Source: Streptomyces sp. Je 1-332 (GTDB lineage: Bacteria > Actinomycetota > Actinomycetes > Streptomycetales > Streptomycetaceae). From it: a stretch of 64,000 nucleotides of DNA. Shown here in pieces: positions 38,218-47,600 of the stretch (position 1 is its first letter; every line of letters begins with the position of its first letter). The position numbers were made by a program, and so were the translations under genes. The notes beneath the pieces are model-generated. The model worked only from the letters and a program-made list of their open reading frames with translations, was not told the DNA's origin and searched no databases. The stretch lies in contig NZ_CP160402.1 in assembly GCF_040730185.1 (NCBI RefSeq), positions 4,402,001 to 4,466,000 on the forward strand, written 5' to 3'.

Positions 38218-40408
38218 CATACCGTTCCGGAAGAGTCTGCTGCCCCGGCTGCTCGCCGTCTCCGTGCTCGTCTCCCTGGTCTCGATCGCGGCCACCGCCT
38301 GGCTCGCCGCGCAGACCACGTCCGGCGCGATCCGGCAGGAGCAGGGGCAGGTACTTGCCGACGACGCCCGTGTCTACGACGAGTTGCTCGGTCTCGCGGC
38401 CGGTGCGCCGGGGTGGCGGGACGCCGAGAAGTCGGTACGGGAGCTGGCCCGGAAGACCGGTCGGCGTATCGCCCTGACCACGCAAAACCGTGTGGTCATC
38501 GCCGACTCGCGGGTCGGTAGCGGCGGTAGCGGCGACAGCGGCAGCAAGGGGGCCGGGGCCGGCGAGGACGGCAAGGGGGCCGCCGGGGTCGGGTTGCCGT
38601 CCAAGGCGTCCGCCGTCGTCGATCCGCTCGCCGTCGACGGGGCGTTGACCGCCGGTGCGGGGCGTGCGGACGCGGCGGCCGGGGGCGGGGGACACGGGGG
38701 GCAGGACCGCATCGATCCGCGCGCGGTCGGGCCCTTCCGACTGCCGGAGGCGGAGCGCGAAGAGCTGGCGAAGGTGGCCGCCGGCGTCGTCGGCTGCATG
38801 CGTGACCTCGGGGTTTCCGCCCATGCCGTGCAAGGGCCGAGCGGGCGTCCACGCGTCGAGGCCCCCAACGACCCGTCCGACCTCCTCGACTCCAGTTGCC
38901 GCGATTACCGGCTCGACATGCCCACCCGTACCGAGAGCAAGGCGCTCGACCGGCTCAACGAACTCACCAACGCGTGCCTGCGGCGCGGGGACGCCCCGCC
39001 CGTCAAGGTCGGGCTCGATCTGACGTGGTGGCAGTCGGTGGGGGAGTTCGACCGGCGAACCGAGGGCTACATCTCTCCGAGCGAACCGCCTACGGATACG
39101 GGCTCGCCTACGGGAACAGTCCCGCCTGCCGACGCGAACCCGCCCACCGGCACGGACCCGCCCACCGGTACGGACCCGCCCACCGACACGGACCCGCCCG
39201 CCAAGCCGGGTGACCGGGCCGAGCAGGGTGCCTCCCCGGTGCCGAGCGCTCCGCGCGCAGGGCGGGGCACGCCCACGAGCACCCCCGCGGAATCGTCGTA
39301 CCCCGTCGGGCCGTCGGGCGGTGTCAGTCGCGTCGACAGCGAGTTCGACACCAAGACCGCCGCCTGCGTCGGCAGCGCCCGGCGCGAGCAGCTCGGTCCG
39401 TATGTCTCCGCGCCCGCGCTCCTGTTCGTCACCGCCTCCGACGGTTCGCGTGCCGCGGCGGCCCGCGCGGGAGAGAACGCCGGGTTCAGTCTCTCCGGCG
39501 CCAACACCGCACGCCTCGCTGGCCTTTCGGCGGGCATCCTCGCGGTGACCGTCGCCGTCACCGCCTTCGCCGCGTCCCGGCTGACGCGCCCGCTGCGGGC
39601 GCTGACCGCCGCGACGCAGCGGATGAAGACGGGCGAGGCGGCCGAACCCGTCACGGCGCGCTCGGCGGGGTCGGCGGGCGAGATCCGCCAACTCGCCGAC
39701 GCCTTCAACGACATGGCTGCTCATCGCAAGGCTCTGGAGGATCAGCGTCAGGCCATGGTGAGCGACGTCGCGCACGAGTTGCGAACGCCGCTTTCGAACA
39801 TCCGTGGCTGGCTGGAGGCGGCCGAGGACGGCGTGGTCGCCACCGATCCGGAACTGGTCTCCTCGCTCCTCGAAGAGGCCGTGCTCCTCCAGCACATCGT
39901 CAACGACCTGCAGGATCTCGCCGCGGCCGACGCCGGTACGCTCCGGCTGCACCGCGAGCCCGTACACGCGTCCGACGTCGTGGACCAGGTCGCGGCGGCG
40001 CACCAGGCGGGTGCCGAAACGGCGGGTGTGCGGCTGAGCGCGACGACGCTCGGCGATCCGTGTTTCACGGCCGATCCGCTCCGGCTCCGCCAGGCCATCG
40101 GCAACCTGGTCTCCAACGCGATCCGGCACACCCCCGACGGCGGCAGCGTGACGATCAGCTGCCGGGCCACGCTCGACGAGGTGGTGGTGGAAGTCGCCGA
40201 CACCGGGAGCGGTATCGACCCCGATGACCTGCCGTACGTCTTCGACCGCTTCTGGCGCGCGGACAAGTCGCGTACGCGGGCGACGGGCGGCAGCGGGCTC
40301 GGCCTCGCGATCGTCCGGCAGTTGGTGGAGGGGCACGGCGGGACGGTGACGGCACGGAGCGCGCCGGGGGAGGGGGCGGTGTTCACGGTGCGGGTGCCGG
40401 CGGAGTGA
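38210..40408 (+). CDS. membrane sensor histidine kinase with large disordered sensor region
   Basis: 732 residues. First helix RLLAVSVLVSLVSIAATAWLA (about 13-33), a very long extracytoplasmic region (about 34-415) rich in Gly/Ala/Pro/Asp, second helix LAGLSAGILAVTVAVTAFAA, HAMP domain, HisKA SDVAHELRTPLSNIRGW with His522, and HATPase motifs NLVSNAIRHTPDGG, DTGSGIDPDDLPYVFDRFWR and GGSGLGLAIV. The sensor region contains PTGTDP-type tandem repeats (39140-39205, 18-bp period), unusual for a sensor. GTG 38210 overlaps the regulator gene; GTG 38207 or the frame opening at 38153 are alternatives. Signal unknown. Confidence 0.9.
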   Translation: MRDIPFRKSLLPRLLAVSVLVSLVSIAATAWLAAQTTSGAIRQEQGQVLADDARVYDELLGLAAGAPGWRDAEKSVRELARKTGRRIALTTQNRVVIADSRVGSGGSGDSGSKGAGAGEDGKGAAGVGLPSKASAVVDPLAVDGALTAGAGRADAAAGGGGHGGQDRIDPRAVGPFRLPEAEREELAKVAAGVVGCMRDLGVSAHAVQGPSGRPRVEAPNDPSDLLDSSCRDYRLDMPTRTESKALDRLNELTNACLRRGDAPPVKVGLDLTWWQSVGEFDRRTEGYISPSEPPTDTGSPTGTVPPADANPPTGTDPPTGTDPPTDTDPPAKPGDRAEQGASPVPSAPRAGRGTPTSTPAESSYPVGPSGGVSRVDSEFDTKTAACVGSARREQLGPYVSAPALLFVTASDGSRAAAARAGENAGFSLSGANTARLAGLSAGILAVTVAVTAFAASRLTRPLRALTAATQRMKTGEAAEPVTARSAGSAGEIRQLADAFNDMAAHRKALEDQRQAMVSDVAHELRTPLSNIRGWLEAAEDGVVATDPELVSSLLEEAVLLQHIVNDLQDLAAADAGTLRLHREPVHASDVVDQVAAAHQAGAETAGVRLSATTLGDPCFTADPLRLRQAIGNLVSNAIRHTPDGGSVTISCRATLDEVVVEVADTGSGIDPDDLPYVFDRFWRADKSRTRATGGSGLGLAIVRQLVEGHGGTVTARSAPGEGAVFTVRVPAE

Positions 40409-41005
40409 TGGGTGCGGGGGTTTGCGGGAGGGGCGGGGCGGGCGAGGGGAGAGGGGTGCTGGGACGGCCGCTGTGATGGGTGATGAGACGGCCGCTGTGA
40501 TGGCCGCTGCGGTGGGGGTTGAGACGGCCGCTGCGAGGGGGGGGCTGAGAATGCCACTGCGAGGGGGGGCTGAGATGGCTGACGCCGGGGGTAGGCGGGT
40601 GTTACCGGGGGATACTGTGCCGAGGGCTGGCGCGGTGGCCCGCCCACGTACGCGCGTGGTGGGCGAATGGTGGGAAATCCGTGAGCACTTGGTGCCGGAA
40701 TCCGGAGGCCGCAGCGTGGGCCCGAGGTGCGTGAGGGCGGCGCTTCCGGCGTGGATACGGCGCCGCCCGCGCGGGTGAAGTTCCGGGCGCGGGACTGCTA
40801 TGGCTTTGCGTGCGCCGCAACGCCCCAACCCCGCAAGGAAGTTGCGGGGGCGTCGTAGTGACTGAGCGGGCCCGGCCACAACGGTGACACTCCCCCGAGT
40901 TACGCGCTTGGCGCGAGTACCGGCGGGGCCGGGCCCGATGTTCTGATCCCATCAGGGCCTGCCAACCGATCGCTAACATGAGGCCAACGGTTGGCGGGAG
41001 ATGGC
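40409..41005. other. 597-base region with decaying repeats and a hairpin
   Basis: GACGGCCGCTGTGATGG occurs at 40463 and 40487, and related GCCGCTGCGAGGGGGG / GCCACTGCGAGGGGGG units follow to about 40586, a decaying repeat array. A stem CCCCGCAA / TTGCGGGG with a 5-nt loop lies at 40829-40849. CTGAT-CCC-ATCAG (40943-40955) and TAACAT (40974-40979, a possible -10) precede the SARP gene. No open frame here looks coding. Confidence 0.5.
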
Positions 41006-44000
41006 GTGGACGTGCGGTGCGACGGGTTGCGGTTCGGGCTCCTGGGCGCGCCGGCCGTGTACGACGCCGAGGGCGAGCCGCAGCCCGTGCAGAGCGCCAA
41101 GGGGCGTGCGCTGCTTGGCGCCTTGCTGCTCGAACCGGACAGGGTGGTCTCCGTCGAGGCCCTCAAGGACGCACTGTGGGGCGGCGCTCCGCCCGCTTCC
41201 GCGCACGCCTCGCTGCAGAACCACGTGACGCGGCTACGCCGGCTCCTGGACGACCCGGACCGGCTGCGGGCGGTGCCTCCGGGGTACCGGTTGCGGGTGG
41301 CCGACGGCGAGTTGGACGTACGGGTCTTCGAGCAGCTGGTCGCGCAGGCCAGGGCCGCGCACGCCGGGCGTGACTGGGAGGGCTGTGTGTCGGCCGCGTC
41401 CGGCGCGCTCGCCCTGTGGCGGGGCGCCCCGCTGGACGGACTGCCCGCGGACGCGGCGGGCCACGCGCTCGTACCGCGCCTGGAGGAGGCGCGGCTCCTC
41501 GCCCTCGAACTGCGGTACGACGCTGAGATCGCGGCCGGGACCGGTGGCGGGGGCCTCGTGCCGGAGCTTGCGGAGCTGGTCGCCGAGTATCCCCTGCGGG
41601 AGGCCTTCCACCGGCAACTGATGCTGGTCCTGCACCGCACGGGCCGCCAGGCGGAAGCACTCGCGGTCCACCGGGAGCTGCGGCGCAGGCTGGTGGACGA
41701 ACTGGGCGTGGAGCCGGGCGCCTCGGTACGGGAAGCGCACCGGGAGGTACTGCAGGAGCCTGCGGGCTCCTCGGCTTCCGGCGCGGTGGATCCTGGGCGT
41801 GCGTCCTGGGCTCCCGTTGACCGGCCGTTTCCGGATTTCGGGGGGTTGGCGGCCGGGGCTGCCGGAGGGCGGGCATCCGGGGGTTCCGGTGGGCGGGAGC
41901 CCGGGGCTTCCGAGGGGCGGGCATCCGTGGGTGCGGGTGGGCCAGGGGCCCGGGTTTCCGGTGGGGCGGCCTCCGGGGCTTCCGGTGGGTGGGAGGTTTC
42001 GGCTTCCGGGGGGCGGGAGGTCACGGCCTCGGATGGGCTGGCGTCTTCGGCTTCCGGGGGGCGGGAGGTCACGGCCTCCGGTGGGCCGGCGTCTTGGGCT
42101 TTCGGGGGGCGGGACACATCCACCCGCCCCGCCCAACTTCCGCCCTCGCCGCCCCACTTCACCGGGCGCGAGGACGTGGTGCGTTCCCTGGGGCGCCTTC
42201 TTGCGGGGGACGGGGGCGGTGGGCCCGGCGGGCAGGGGCCCGGCGGGCAGGGGGCCGGTGGGGGTACTTCCGCCCTTGCTGTGCTGTCCGGCATGGCAGG
42301 CGTGGGGAAGAGCGCGCTCGCTCTGCACGTCGCGCACCGGCTGCGCGAGCACTTCCCCGACGGGCAGCTCTACGTCAATCTGCGCGGCGCCACCCCCGGC
42401 ATGACGCCCCTCACGCCAAGCCAAGCGCTCGCCGCCCTGCTTCGGGATCTCGGCATCGAGTCGAGTCAGAGCCCCGAACACCCGGACGCCGCAGCCGCGT
42501 TGCTCCGTTCCCTGCTCGCGCCCACCCGCACCCTGGTGGTCCTGGACGACGCGGCCACCGCCGCGCAGGTGCGGCCGCTGCTGCCCGCGGGCCCTGGCTG
42601 CGCGGTCATCGTCACCAGCCGTTCTCCGCTCACCGCACTCGACGGTGGGGGGCGCTTCCCGCTGGAGCCGCTCTCCGAGGGGGACAGCGCCGCCCTGCTG
42701 CGCGCGGTCTCCGGCCGCGTGGCGCTCGACCCGGGGCACCCCCTGGTCGAACTCGCGGGCCGGCTGCCCCTCGCCCTGCGGATCATCGCGGCCCGCCTCG
42801 CCGCCCGCCGCGCGCTCACCCCCGACGCCCTCGCCGAACTCCTCACCGTCAGCGGCGGACGCCTGCACCACCTGGAGCACGACGACCTCAGCGTCCGGCG
42901 CTCGCTGGCCGTGGCGCTGGACGCGCTGCGCACCTCGGAGCGCGAGTCCGACCGGGACGCGGCCGCCGCCCTCGCCGCGATCGGCGCGCTGGACCTCCCG
43001 GCGTACGGAGTCCCGCTCGTCGCCCGCCTGTTGGGCGTGGAGGAATGCCGTGCGGGGGCCGCACTCGACCGTCTCGTCGACGTCGCGCTCCTCGACGAGA
43101 CGGCCTACGGCCGCTACGCCCCGCACGACCTCGTACGCGACTTCGCGCGCGAAGCGGCCCACCAGGACGGGGCGGGGGCGAAGGACGTCGTGGAGTCGGC
43201 GCTGCGGTGGTACGCGGAGTCCGCGCGGCAGAGCCTGCTGGCGATCATGCCGGAGGGACTCGACCGCGACGACCGTCTCGGGGACGTACCCGACCGGCTG
43301 CTGCCCCGGCACTCGCACACGCACTGCCACTCGCACACGCACGGGCACTCGCACACGCCCACGCCCGACGGCGGCGCGGAAGCCGACGACACGGACGACA
43401 GGGGCGACGCCGACTGCTGTCCCGTTCCGGCCGTGCCACCGATGTCCACCGACGACGCCTTCGCCTGGGGCGACACCGAGCTCGCCAACGTCATCGCACT
43501 CGCCGACCGCCACGGCCGCGACTCCGCCCTCCTGCCCCTGCTGGTCCGCTGCTTCTTCTCGTACCTCAAGCGCCGTGGCCGCCTCGCCGAGGCGGACCTC
43601 CTCAACCGCCTCGCGGTGACCGCGGCCCGCCGCTGGAAGGACACCGCGGCCGAGGCGCAGGCCCTCACCGATCTCGCGGGCCTCAACTACGTGTCGGGCC
43701 GCAGCGGTACGGCGCTCAGCCTGATCGACGAGGCCCTCGACCTGTGGCGGAAGCTCGACCGCATGTCGTGCGTCCACCGCGGCGTCATCAACCGTGGCCT
43801 CCTCCTCGAAGCGCTCGGCCGCTACGAGGAGTCAGCCGAGGCACTGCGCCAGAGCCTGGATCTCGCCACGGCCATGGACGACCCGCTGAGCGAGGCGTTC
43901 GCCCTCAGCAGTCTCGGCAACGTCTACGAGCACACCGACGCGCGCGCCGCCATCTCCTACTACGAGCGGAGCCTGGCGATCGGCGAGACCCTCGGGCACG

Positions 44001-44479
44001 TCGGTCTGCGCCAGGAGATCCACTGCGACATGGGCAAGGCCTACCTCGTCCTCGGCGAACCGGACGTGGCGCTCCGGCACTTCGAGGAGAGCCTGCGCAT
44101 TCACGGCGAGGCCGAGGACTGGCACAACGAGTCCAAGGTGCGCCTCGGCATGGTCCGCGCCCTGCGCGAGACGTCCCGCACGCAGGACGCGGGGCGCGAG
44201 TGCGCCGACCTCCTGGAGCGCGCGGAGCAGCGGGCCGACGCCCACATGGCGGGTCTTGCCCGCCATCAGCGAGGGCTTCTGCTGTACGGCGAGGGGCGCG
44301 CCGAAGAGGCATACGCGCAATGGAAGTCGGCGCTCGAATCGCTGGACGGCACGGACAGCAGCGAGGTGGCGGGTGAGCTGAAGAGGCTGCTCGCGGGTGC
44401 GGGTGCGGGTGCGGGTGCGGGCGCCGGTGCGGGTGCCGGTACGGGCGCGGGCGCAACGGCGGGCTCACCCACGGGCTAA
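41006..44479 (+). CDS. AfsR-like SARP regulator with NB-ARC and TPR domains
   Basis: 1157 residues. 1-95: winged-helix DNA-binding domain; 100-245: BTAD domain (PLREAFHRQLMLVLHRTGRQAEALAVHRELRRRL); 250-385: Gly/Ser/Ala-rich linker with 16-residue tandem repeats; 390-650: NB-ARC with P-loop SGMAGVGKSALALHVA (about 429); 760-790: a His-rich insert (HSHTHCHSHTHGHSHT); 870-1130: TPR array (SLGNVYEHTDARAAISYYERSLAIGE). The C-terminus is a Gly/Ala hexanucleotide repeat. Large SARPs activate antibiotic or morphological genes. GTG 41006 has GGGAG 5-7 nt upstream; TTG 40991 is the alternative. No biosynthetic cluster is visible here, so targets are unknown. Confidence 0.92.
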   Translation: MDVRCDGLRFGLLGAPAVYDAEGEPQPVQSAKGRALLGALLLEPDRVVSVEALKDALWGGAPPASAHASLQNHVTRLRRLLDDPDRLRAVPPGYRLRVADGELDVRVFEQLVAQARAAHAGRDWEGCVSAASGALALWRGAPLDGLPADAAGHALVPRLEEARLLALELRYDAEIAAGTGGGGLVPELAELVAEYPLREAFHRQLMLVLHRTGRQAEALAVHRELRRRLVDELGVEPGASVREAHREVLQEPAGSSASGAVDPGRASWAPVDRPFPDFGGLAAGAAGGRASGGSGGREPGASEGRASVGAGGPGARVSGGAASGASGGWEVSASGGREVTASDGLASSASGGREVTASGGPASWAFGGRDTSTRPAQLPPSPPHFTGREDVVRSLGRLLAGDGGGGPGGQGPGGQGAGGGTSALAVLSGMAGVGKSALALHVAHRLREHFPDGQLYVNLRGATPGMTPLTPSQALAALLRDLGIESSQSPEHPDAAAALLRSLLAPTRTLVVLDDAATAAQVRPLLPAGPGCAVIVTSRSPLTALDGGGRFPLEPLSEGDSAALLRAVSGRVALDPGHPLVELAGRLPLALRIIAARLAARRALTPDALAELLTVSGGRLHHLEHDDLSVRRSLAVALDALRTSERESDRDAAAALAAIGALDLPAYGVPLVARLLGVEECRAGAALDRLVDVALLDETAYGRYAPHDLVRDFAREAAHQDGAGAKDVVESALRWYAESARQSLLAIMPEGLDRDDRLGDVPDRLLPRHSHTHCHSHTHGHSHTPTPDGGAEADDTDDRGDADCCPVPAVPPMSTDDAFAWGDTELANVIALADRHGRDSALLPLLVRCFFSYLKRRGRLAEADLLNRLAVTAARRWKDTAAEAQALTDLAGLNYVSGRSGTALSLIDEALDLWRKLDRMSCVHRGVINRGLLLEALGRYEESAEALRQSLDLATAMDDPLSEAFALSSLGNVYEHTDARAAISYYERSLAIGETLGHVGLRQEIHCDMGKAYLVLGEPDVALRHFEESLRIHGEAEDWHNESKVRLGMVRALRETSRTQDAGRECADLLERAEQRADAHMAGLARHQRGLLLYGEGRAEEAYAQWKSALESLDGTDSSEVAGELKRLLAGAGAGAGAGAGAGAGTGAGATAGSPTG

Positions 44480-44603
44480 ACGGCGGGCTCAACCACGGTC
44501 TCGCCGACAGGCTGAAGATCCCCCGGACCCCCGGCCCCCGGCTGCTCGGCACCCCGGGCCCCCAGCTGCCCCGTCGCGGCGCGCAGCCCCCCCTCTCCGA
44601 CGC

Positions 44604-46319
44604 CTACTTCGCTTCCGCGTAGCACTCCACCACTGCCACGGTGAACGGGAAACGTACCGGCGTCTCGCCGAACGCGATGCGTCCCGCCAGGTCCCCGGCC
44701 GCGCGGATCGCCGCCGTGACCGTTTCGGCCTCCTCCTGCGGGCAGTGCACGATGACCTCGTCGTGCTGGAAGAAGACCAGCTCGGCGCGGAGGCCGGCCG
44801 CGGCGATGGACTGGCGCAGCGCGGCCAGCATCAGCAGGGCCCAGTCGGCCGCGCTGCCCTGGACGACGAAGTTGCGGGTGAAGCGGCCACGGGCGCGGGT
44901 GTTGCTGGAGGCGTAGCCAGGAGTGAACTCGCCTTCCTGGGAAGGTGGTTCAGCGGGGTCCTCCTGCGGGATGCCCGCCTCGTCGAAGTCCCCCGCACCG
45001 GCCGCCGGCGGGCTCGTACGACCCAGCCAGGTCCGTACGAGTCTGCCCTCCTCGCCTGCCTTCGCCGCGTCGTCCACGTAGGCGACCGCGGCGGGAAATC
45101 TGCGGCGCAGTGCCGCCAGGTTCTTCAGGCCGTCGCCCGACGTCTGCCCGTACACCGCGCCGAGGAGCGCGATCTTGGCGTGGTCGCGGTCGCCGGAGAA
45201 CGCGCGGTCCGAGAGGCGCGTGTACAGATCCTCGTGGCTCCCGGCCACTTCCATCAGGCCCCGGTCGCGGGAGATCGCGGCGAGGACCCGCGGCTCCATC
45301 TGGTCGGCGTCGGCGACGACGAGCCGCCAGCCGGGGTCGGCGACGACCGCCCGCCGGATGATCTTGGGGATCTGCAGCGCGCCGCCACCGTTCGTGGTCC
45401 AGCGGCCGCTGACGGTGCCGCCCGGGGTGTACTCGGGCCGGAAGCGGCCGTCGCGCACCCAGTCCTGCAGCCAGCTCCAGCCGTGCGCCGTCCAGATCCG
45501 ATACAGCTTCTTGTACTCGACGAGGGGCCGCACGGCCGGGTGGTCGAGTTCCTCGAGCTCCCAGCGGCGGGTGGACTTGATCCGGATGCCGGCCTGGGCG
45601 AAGGCCTTGATGACGTCGTTCGGCAGGTCGGGGCGGACGCGGCGGCCGAAGGCGGCGGAGATCTCGTCGGCGAGTTCGGCGAGGCGGCGCGGTTCGGCCG
45701 CGCCCGCGTTCCTCCCGCCGCCCGGATACCGCTCGCCGAGGAGTTCGGTGAGCAGGGCGTGGTGGACGTCGGCGCGCCAGGGCAGGCCCGACACGTTCAT
45801 CTCGGCGGCCACCAGCATGCCCGCCGACTCGGCCGCCGTGAGCAGCCGCATCCTGCCGGGATGCTCGGCGGCCTCGTGTCTTCGCTGCTGCGCGGCGTAG
45901 ACCTCCAGGAGGGCGTCGAAGGGGAGGGAGGTCACGGGGGACGGCTCGAAGAGGGAGTCCTGGGCGCCGGGGGAGGCAGCTCTGGGGGGAGGGTCGTTCG
46001 GCACCGGGGCGTTGTGCAGGCGCGCCCAGGCGGCAGCCGCGGAGCGGGGCTCGCCGAGGCGGCCCTCGTGACCGAGCAGGAGCAGCTCGGCGTCCTCGAC
46101 GTCGTAACACCGCTCTACGCGGACGCCCGCCGCGAGCAGCGCCGGATAGATCGCGGCGGTGGAGCGCCAGACCCAGCGGCTGACGTCGGGCCTGGCCCGG
46201 ACGGCCGAGGCGAGGTCCCGCTCGTGCCGCACCGGCCCTGCGGGCAGGCCGTCTTCCCCGAGGGGGGCGAGGGTGGCGCCTCCGGCCTCGGTGGCGGCGA
46301 GGGCCCACCTTTCGGTCAT
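44604..46319 (-). CDS. bifunctional 3'-5' exonuclease / family A DNA polymerase-like protein
   Basis: 571 residues, shorter than PolA and without the 5' nuclease domain. Polymerase motif A is RLVVADADQMEPRVLAAISRD, motif B is DHAKIALLGAVYGQTSGDG (Lys and Tyr-Gly kept, N-terminal Arg pair altered) and motif C is VFFQHDEVIVHCP. The first 180 residues look like a degenerate proofreading domain. The family is widespread in Streptomyces beside true PolA and probably works in repair. It is convergent with the SARP gene. An upstream frame opening at 47210 overlaps the nitrilase gene and is rejected; ATG 46319 gives MTERWALAATEAGGATL. Confidence 0.9.
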   Translation of the reverse strand: MTERWALAATEAGGATLAPLGEDGLPAGPVRHERDLASAVRARPDVSRWVWRSTAAIYPALLAAGVRVERCYDVEDAELLLLGHEGRLGEPRSAAAAWARLHNAPVPNDPPPRAASPGAQDSLFEPSPVTSLPFDALLEVYAAQQRRHEAAEHPGRMRLLTAAESAGMLVAAEMNVSGLPWRADVHHALLTELLGERYPGGGRNAGAAEPRRLAELADEISAAFGRRVRPDLPNDVIKAFAQAGIRIKSTRRWELEELDHPAVRPLVEYKKLYRIWTAHGWSWLQDWVRDGRFRPEYTPGGTVSGRWTTNGGGALQIPKIIRRAVVADPGWRLVVADADQMEPRVLAAISRDRGLMEVAGSHEDLYTRLSDRAFSGDRDHAKIALLGAVYGQTSGDGLKNLAALRRRFPAAVAYVDDAAKAGEEGRLVRTWLGRTSPPAAGAGDFDEAGIPQEDPAEPPSQEGEFTPGYASSNTRARGRFTRNFVVQGSAADWALLMLAALRQSIAAAGLRAELVFFQHDEVIVHCPQEEAETVTAAIRAAGDLAGRIAFGETPVRFPFTVAVVECYAEAK

Positions 46320-46460
46320 GCGGTCGAGTGTGTCAGCAGGCACTGACAACGGGGCGGACGGCTTTTGCCTCCGGGGCGGTCCTTGCTCGTTCTTCGGCGT
46401 GAGTGCTCGTCCGGGTGTCCCGACATGCGGGGCGCGGCGGGCGCTGCGAGGCTCGGAGCC

Positions 46461-47300
46461 ATGAGAGTGGCCCTTGCGCAGACCGACTGTGTCCTCGGAG
46501 AGGTGGAAGAGAACCTGGCGGAGGCTCGGGACCAGATCGGTCAGGCGGCGGCGCAGGGCGCGGACCTCGTCGTCTTTCCCGAGCTGAGCCTGCACGGGTA
46601 CCACCTGGGCGGCCTGGAACGCGACACGTCGCTGGAGGCGATGGACCACCGCCTCCGGGAGCTTTCCACCGCGGGGCCCGACGTCATCGTCGGCCTGCAC
46701 GAGCACACGAGTTTGCGCGCGTACAACACGGCCGCGTACTACACGGACGGTCAACTCCTCCATGCGCACCGCAAGTTGTACCTGCCGAACTATCTGGCCT
46801 GGGAGGAGCGCAAGCACGTCAGTCCCGGCCAGCACCTGCGCGCGTACGACCTGCCGGGCGGGCGGGGCCGTGCCGCGACCCTCGTCTGCAACGACGCGTG
46901 GCAGCCGGTGCTGCCGTGGCTGGCCGTGCAGGACGGTGCCGAGGTCATCATCGTCCCCACGAACAGCGCGGCGAGCCTGGATCCCGAGGCGATGGACACG
47001 GGTCTGTACTGGGAGACCCTGCTGTCCTATACGGCGCGCATGCTGCAGTGCTGGGTGGTGTTCGTGAACCGGGTGGGCAACGAGAACGGGGCGTCGTTCT
47101 GGGGCGGTTCGAGGGTGGTGGACCCGCGGGGGGCGGTTGTGGCGCAGGCGCCGAAGTGGGAGCCGGGGCTGGTGACGGTGGACATCGACGTCCATGAGGC
47201 GCGGCGGCATCGGCGGGCGGTGCCGCTGGTCGCTGAGGCGCGGCTGGGCCTGGTCGACCGGGAGGTACGGCGGCTTATCGATGAGGGCGGTGACAGCTAG
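46461..47300 (+). CDS. nitrilase/carbon-nitrogen hydrolase
   Basis: 279 residues. The catalytic triad is visible: Glu41 in VVFPELSLHGY, Lys105 in HRKLYLPNY and Cys143 in TLVCNDAWQP. An active-site Glu region is at WEERKHVSPG. The family cleaves amides (amidase, N-carbamoylase, NAD synthetase-like glutaminase); the substrate cannot be fixed. ATG 46461 is divergent from the polymerase-like gene, 141 bases apart. After the stop comes the 52-bp repeat array. Confidence 0.92.
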   Translation: MRVALAQTDCVLGEVEENLAEARDQIGQAAAQGADLVVFPELSLHGYHLGGLERDTSLEAMDHRLRELSTAGPDVIVGLHEHTSLRAYNTAAYYTDGQLLHAHRKLYLPNYLAWEERKHVSPGQHLRAYDLPGGRGRAATLVCNDAWQPVLPWLAVQDGAEVIIVPTNSAASLDPEAMDTGLYWETLLSYTARMLQCWVVFVNRVGNENGASFWGGSRVVDPRGAVVAQAPKWEPGLVTVDIDVHEARRHRRAVPLVAEARLGLVDREVRRLIDEGGDS

Positions 47301-47425
47301 GGCCTGCGCCTTGCGGCGGGCCGGGCGGTGTCTTGTGCCGCCGCTGGGCGCGGCGGCGGGGCCTCTCCGTTACCCGGGCCCGGTAGCCGCCGGGGCGGTA
47401 GCGGGCCCCTCTCGGCGGCCTGCTT

Positions 47426-47600
47426 CACCCCGCAGCGCTTCCTGACCGAACGGGCCTCTCCCACCCACCCGCCCGATCACCCCGCAGCGCTTCCTGAGCG
47501 AACGGGCCTCTCCCACCCACCCGCCCGATCACCCCGCAGCGCTTCCTGAGCGAACAAGCCCTTCCCACCCACCCGCCCGATTGCCCCGCATCCACCAGTT
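47426..47600 (+). repeat. 52-bp tandem repeat array A (four units)
   Basis: CCCCGCAG recurs at 47428, 47480, 47532 and 47584, exactly 52 apart. The conserved core reads GAACGGGCCTCTCCCACCCA followed by CCCGCCCGATCACCCCGCAGC; the interval CTTCCTGAGC varies slightly. The same family forms array B at 52300-52495 in the same orientation. It provides the TGA at which the ftsX-like frame ends. Confidence 0.9.

Noticed and set aside
40422..40778. Possible small protein gene between the histidine kinase and SARP genes
   Set aside because: Begins in decaying repeats, no ribosome site and no recognisable domain.
41989..44376. 795-codon alternative frame inside the SARP gene
   Set aside because: Extremely Arg-rich shadow of the NB-ARC/TPR coding frame.
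47426..47600. CRISPR-like array (regular repeats)
   Set aside because: Period and inter-unit DNA are both nearly identical between units, so there are no unique spacers; no cas genes are present.
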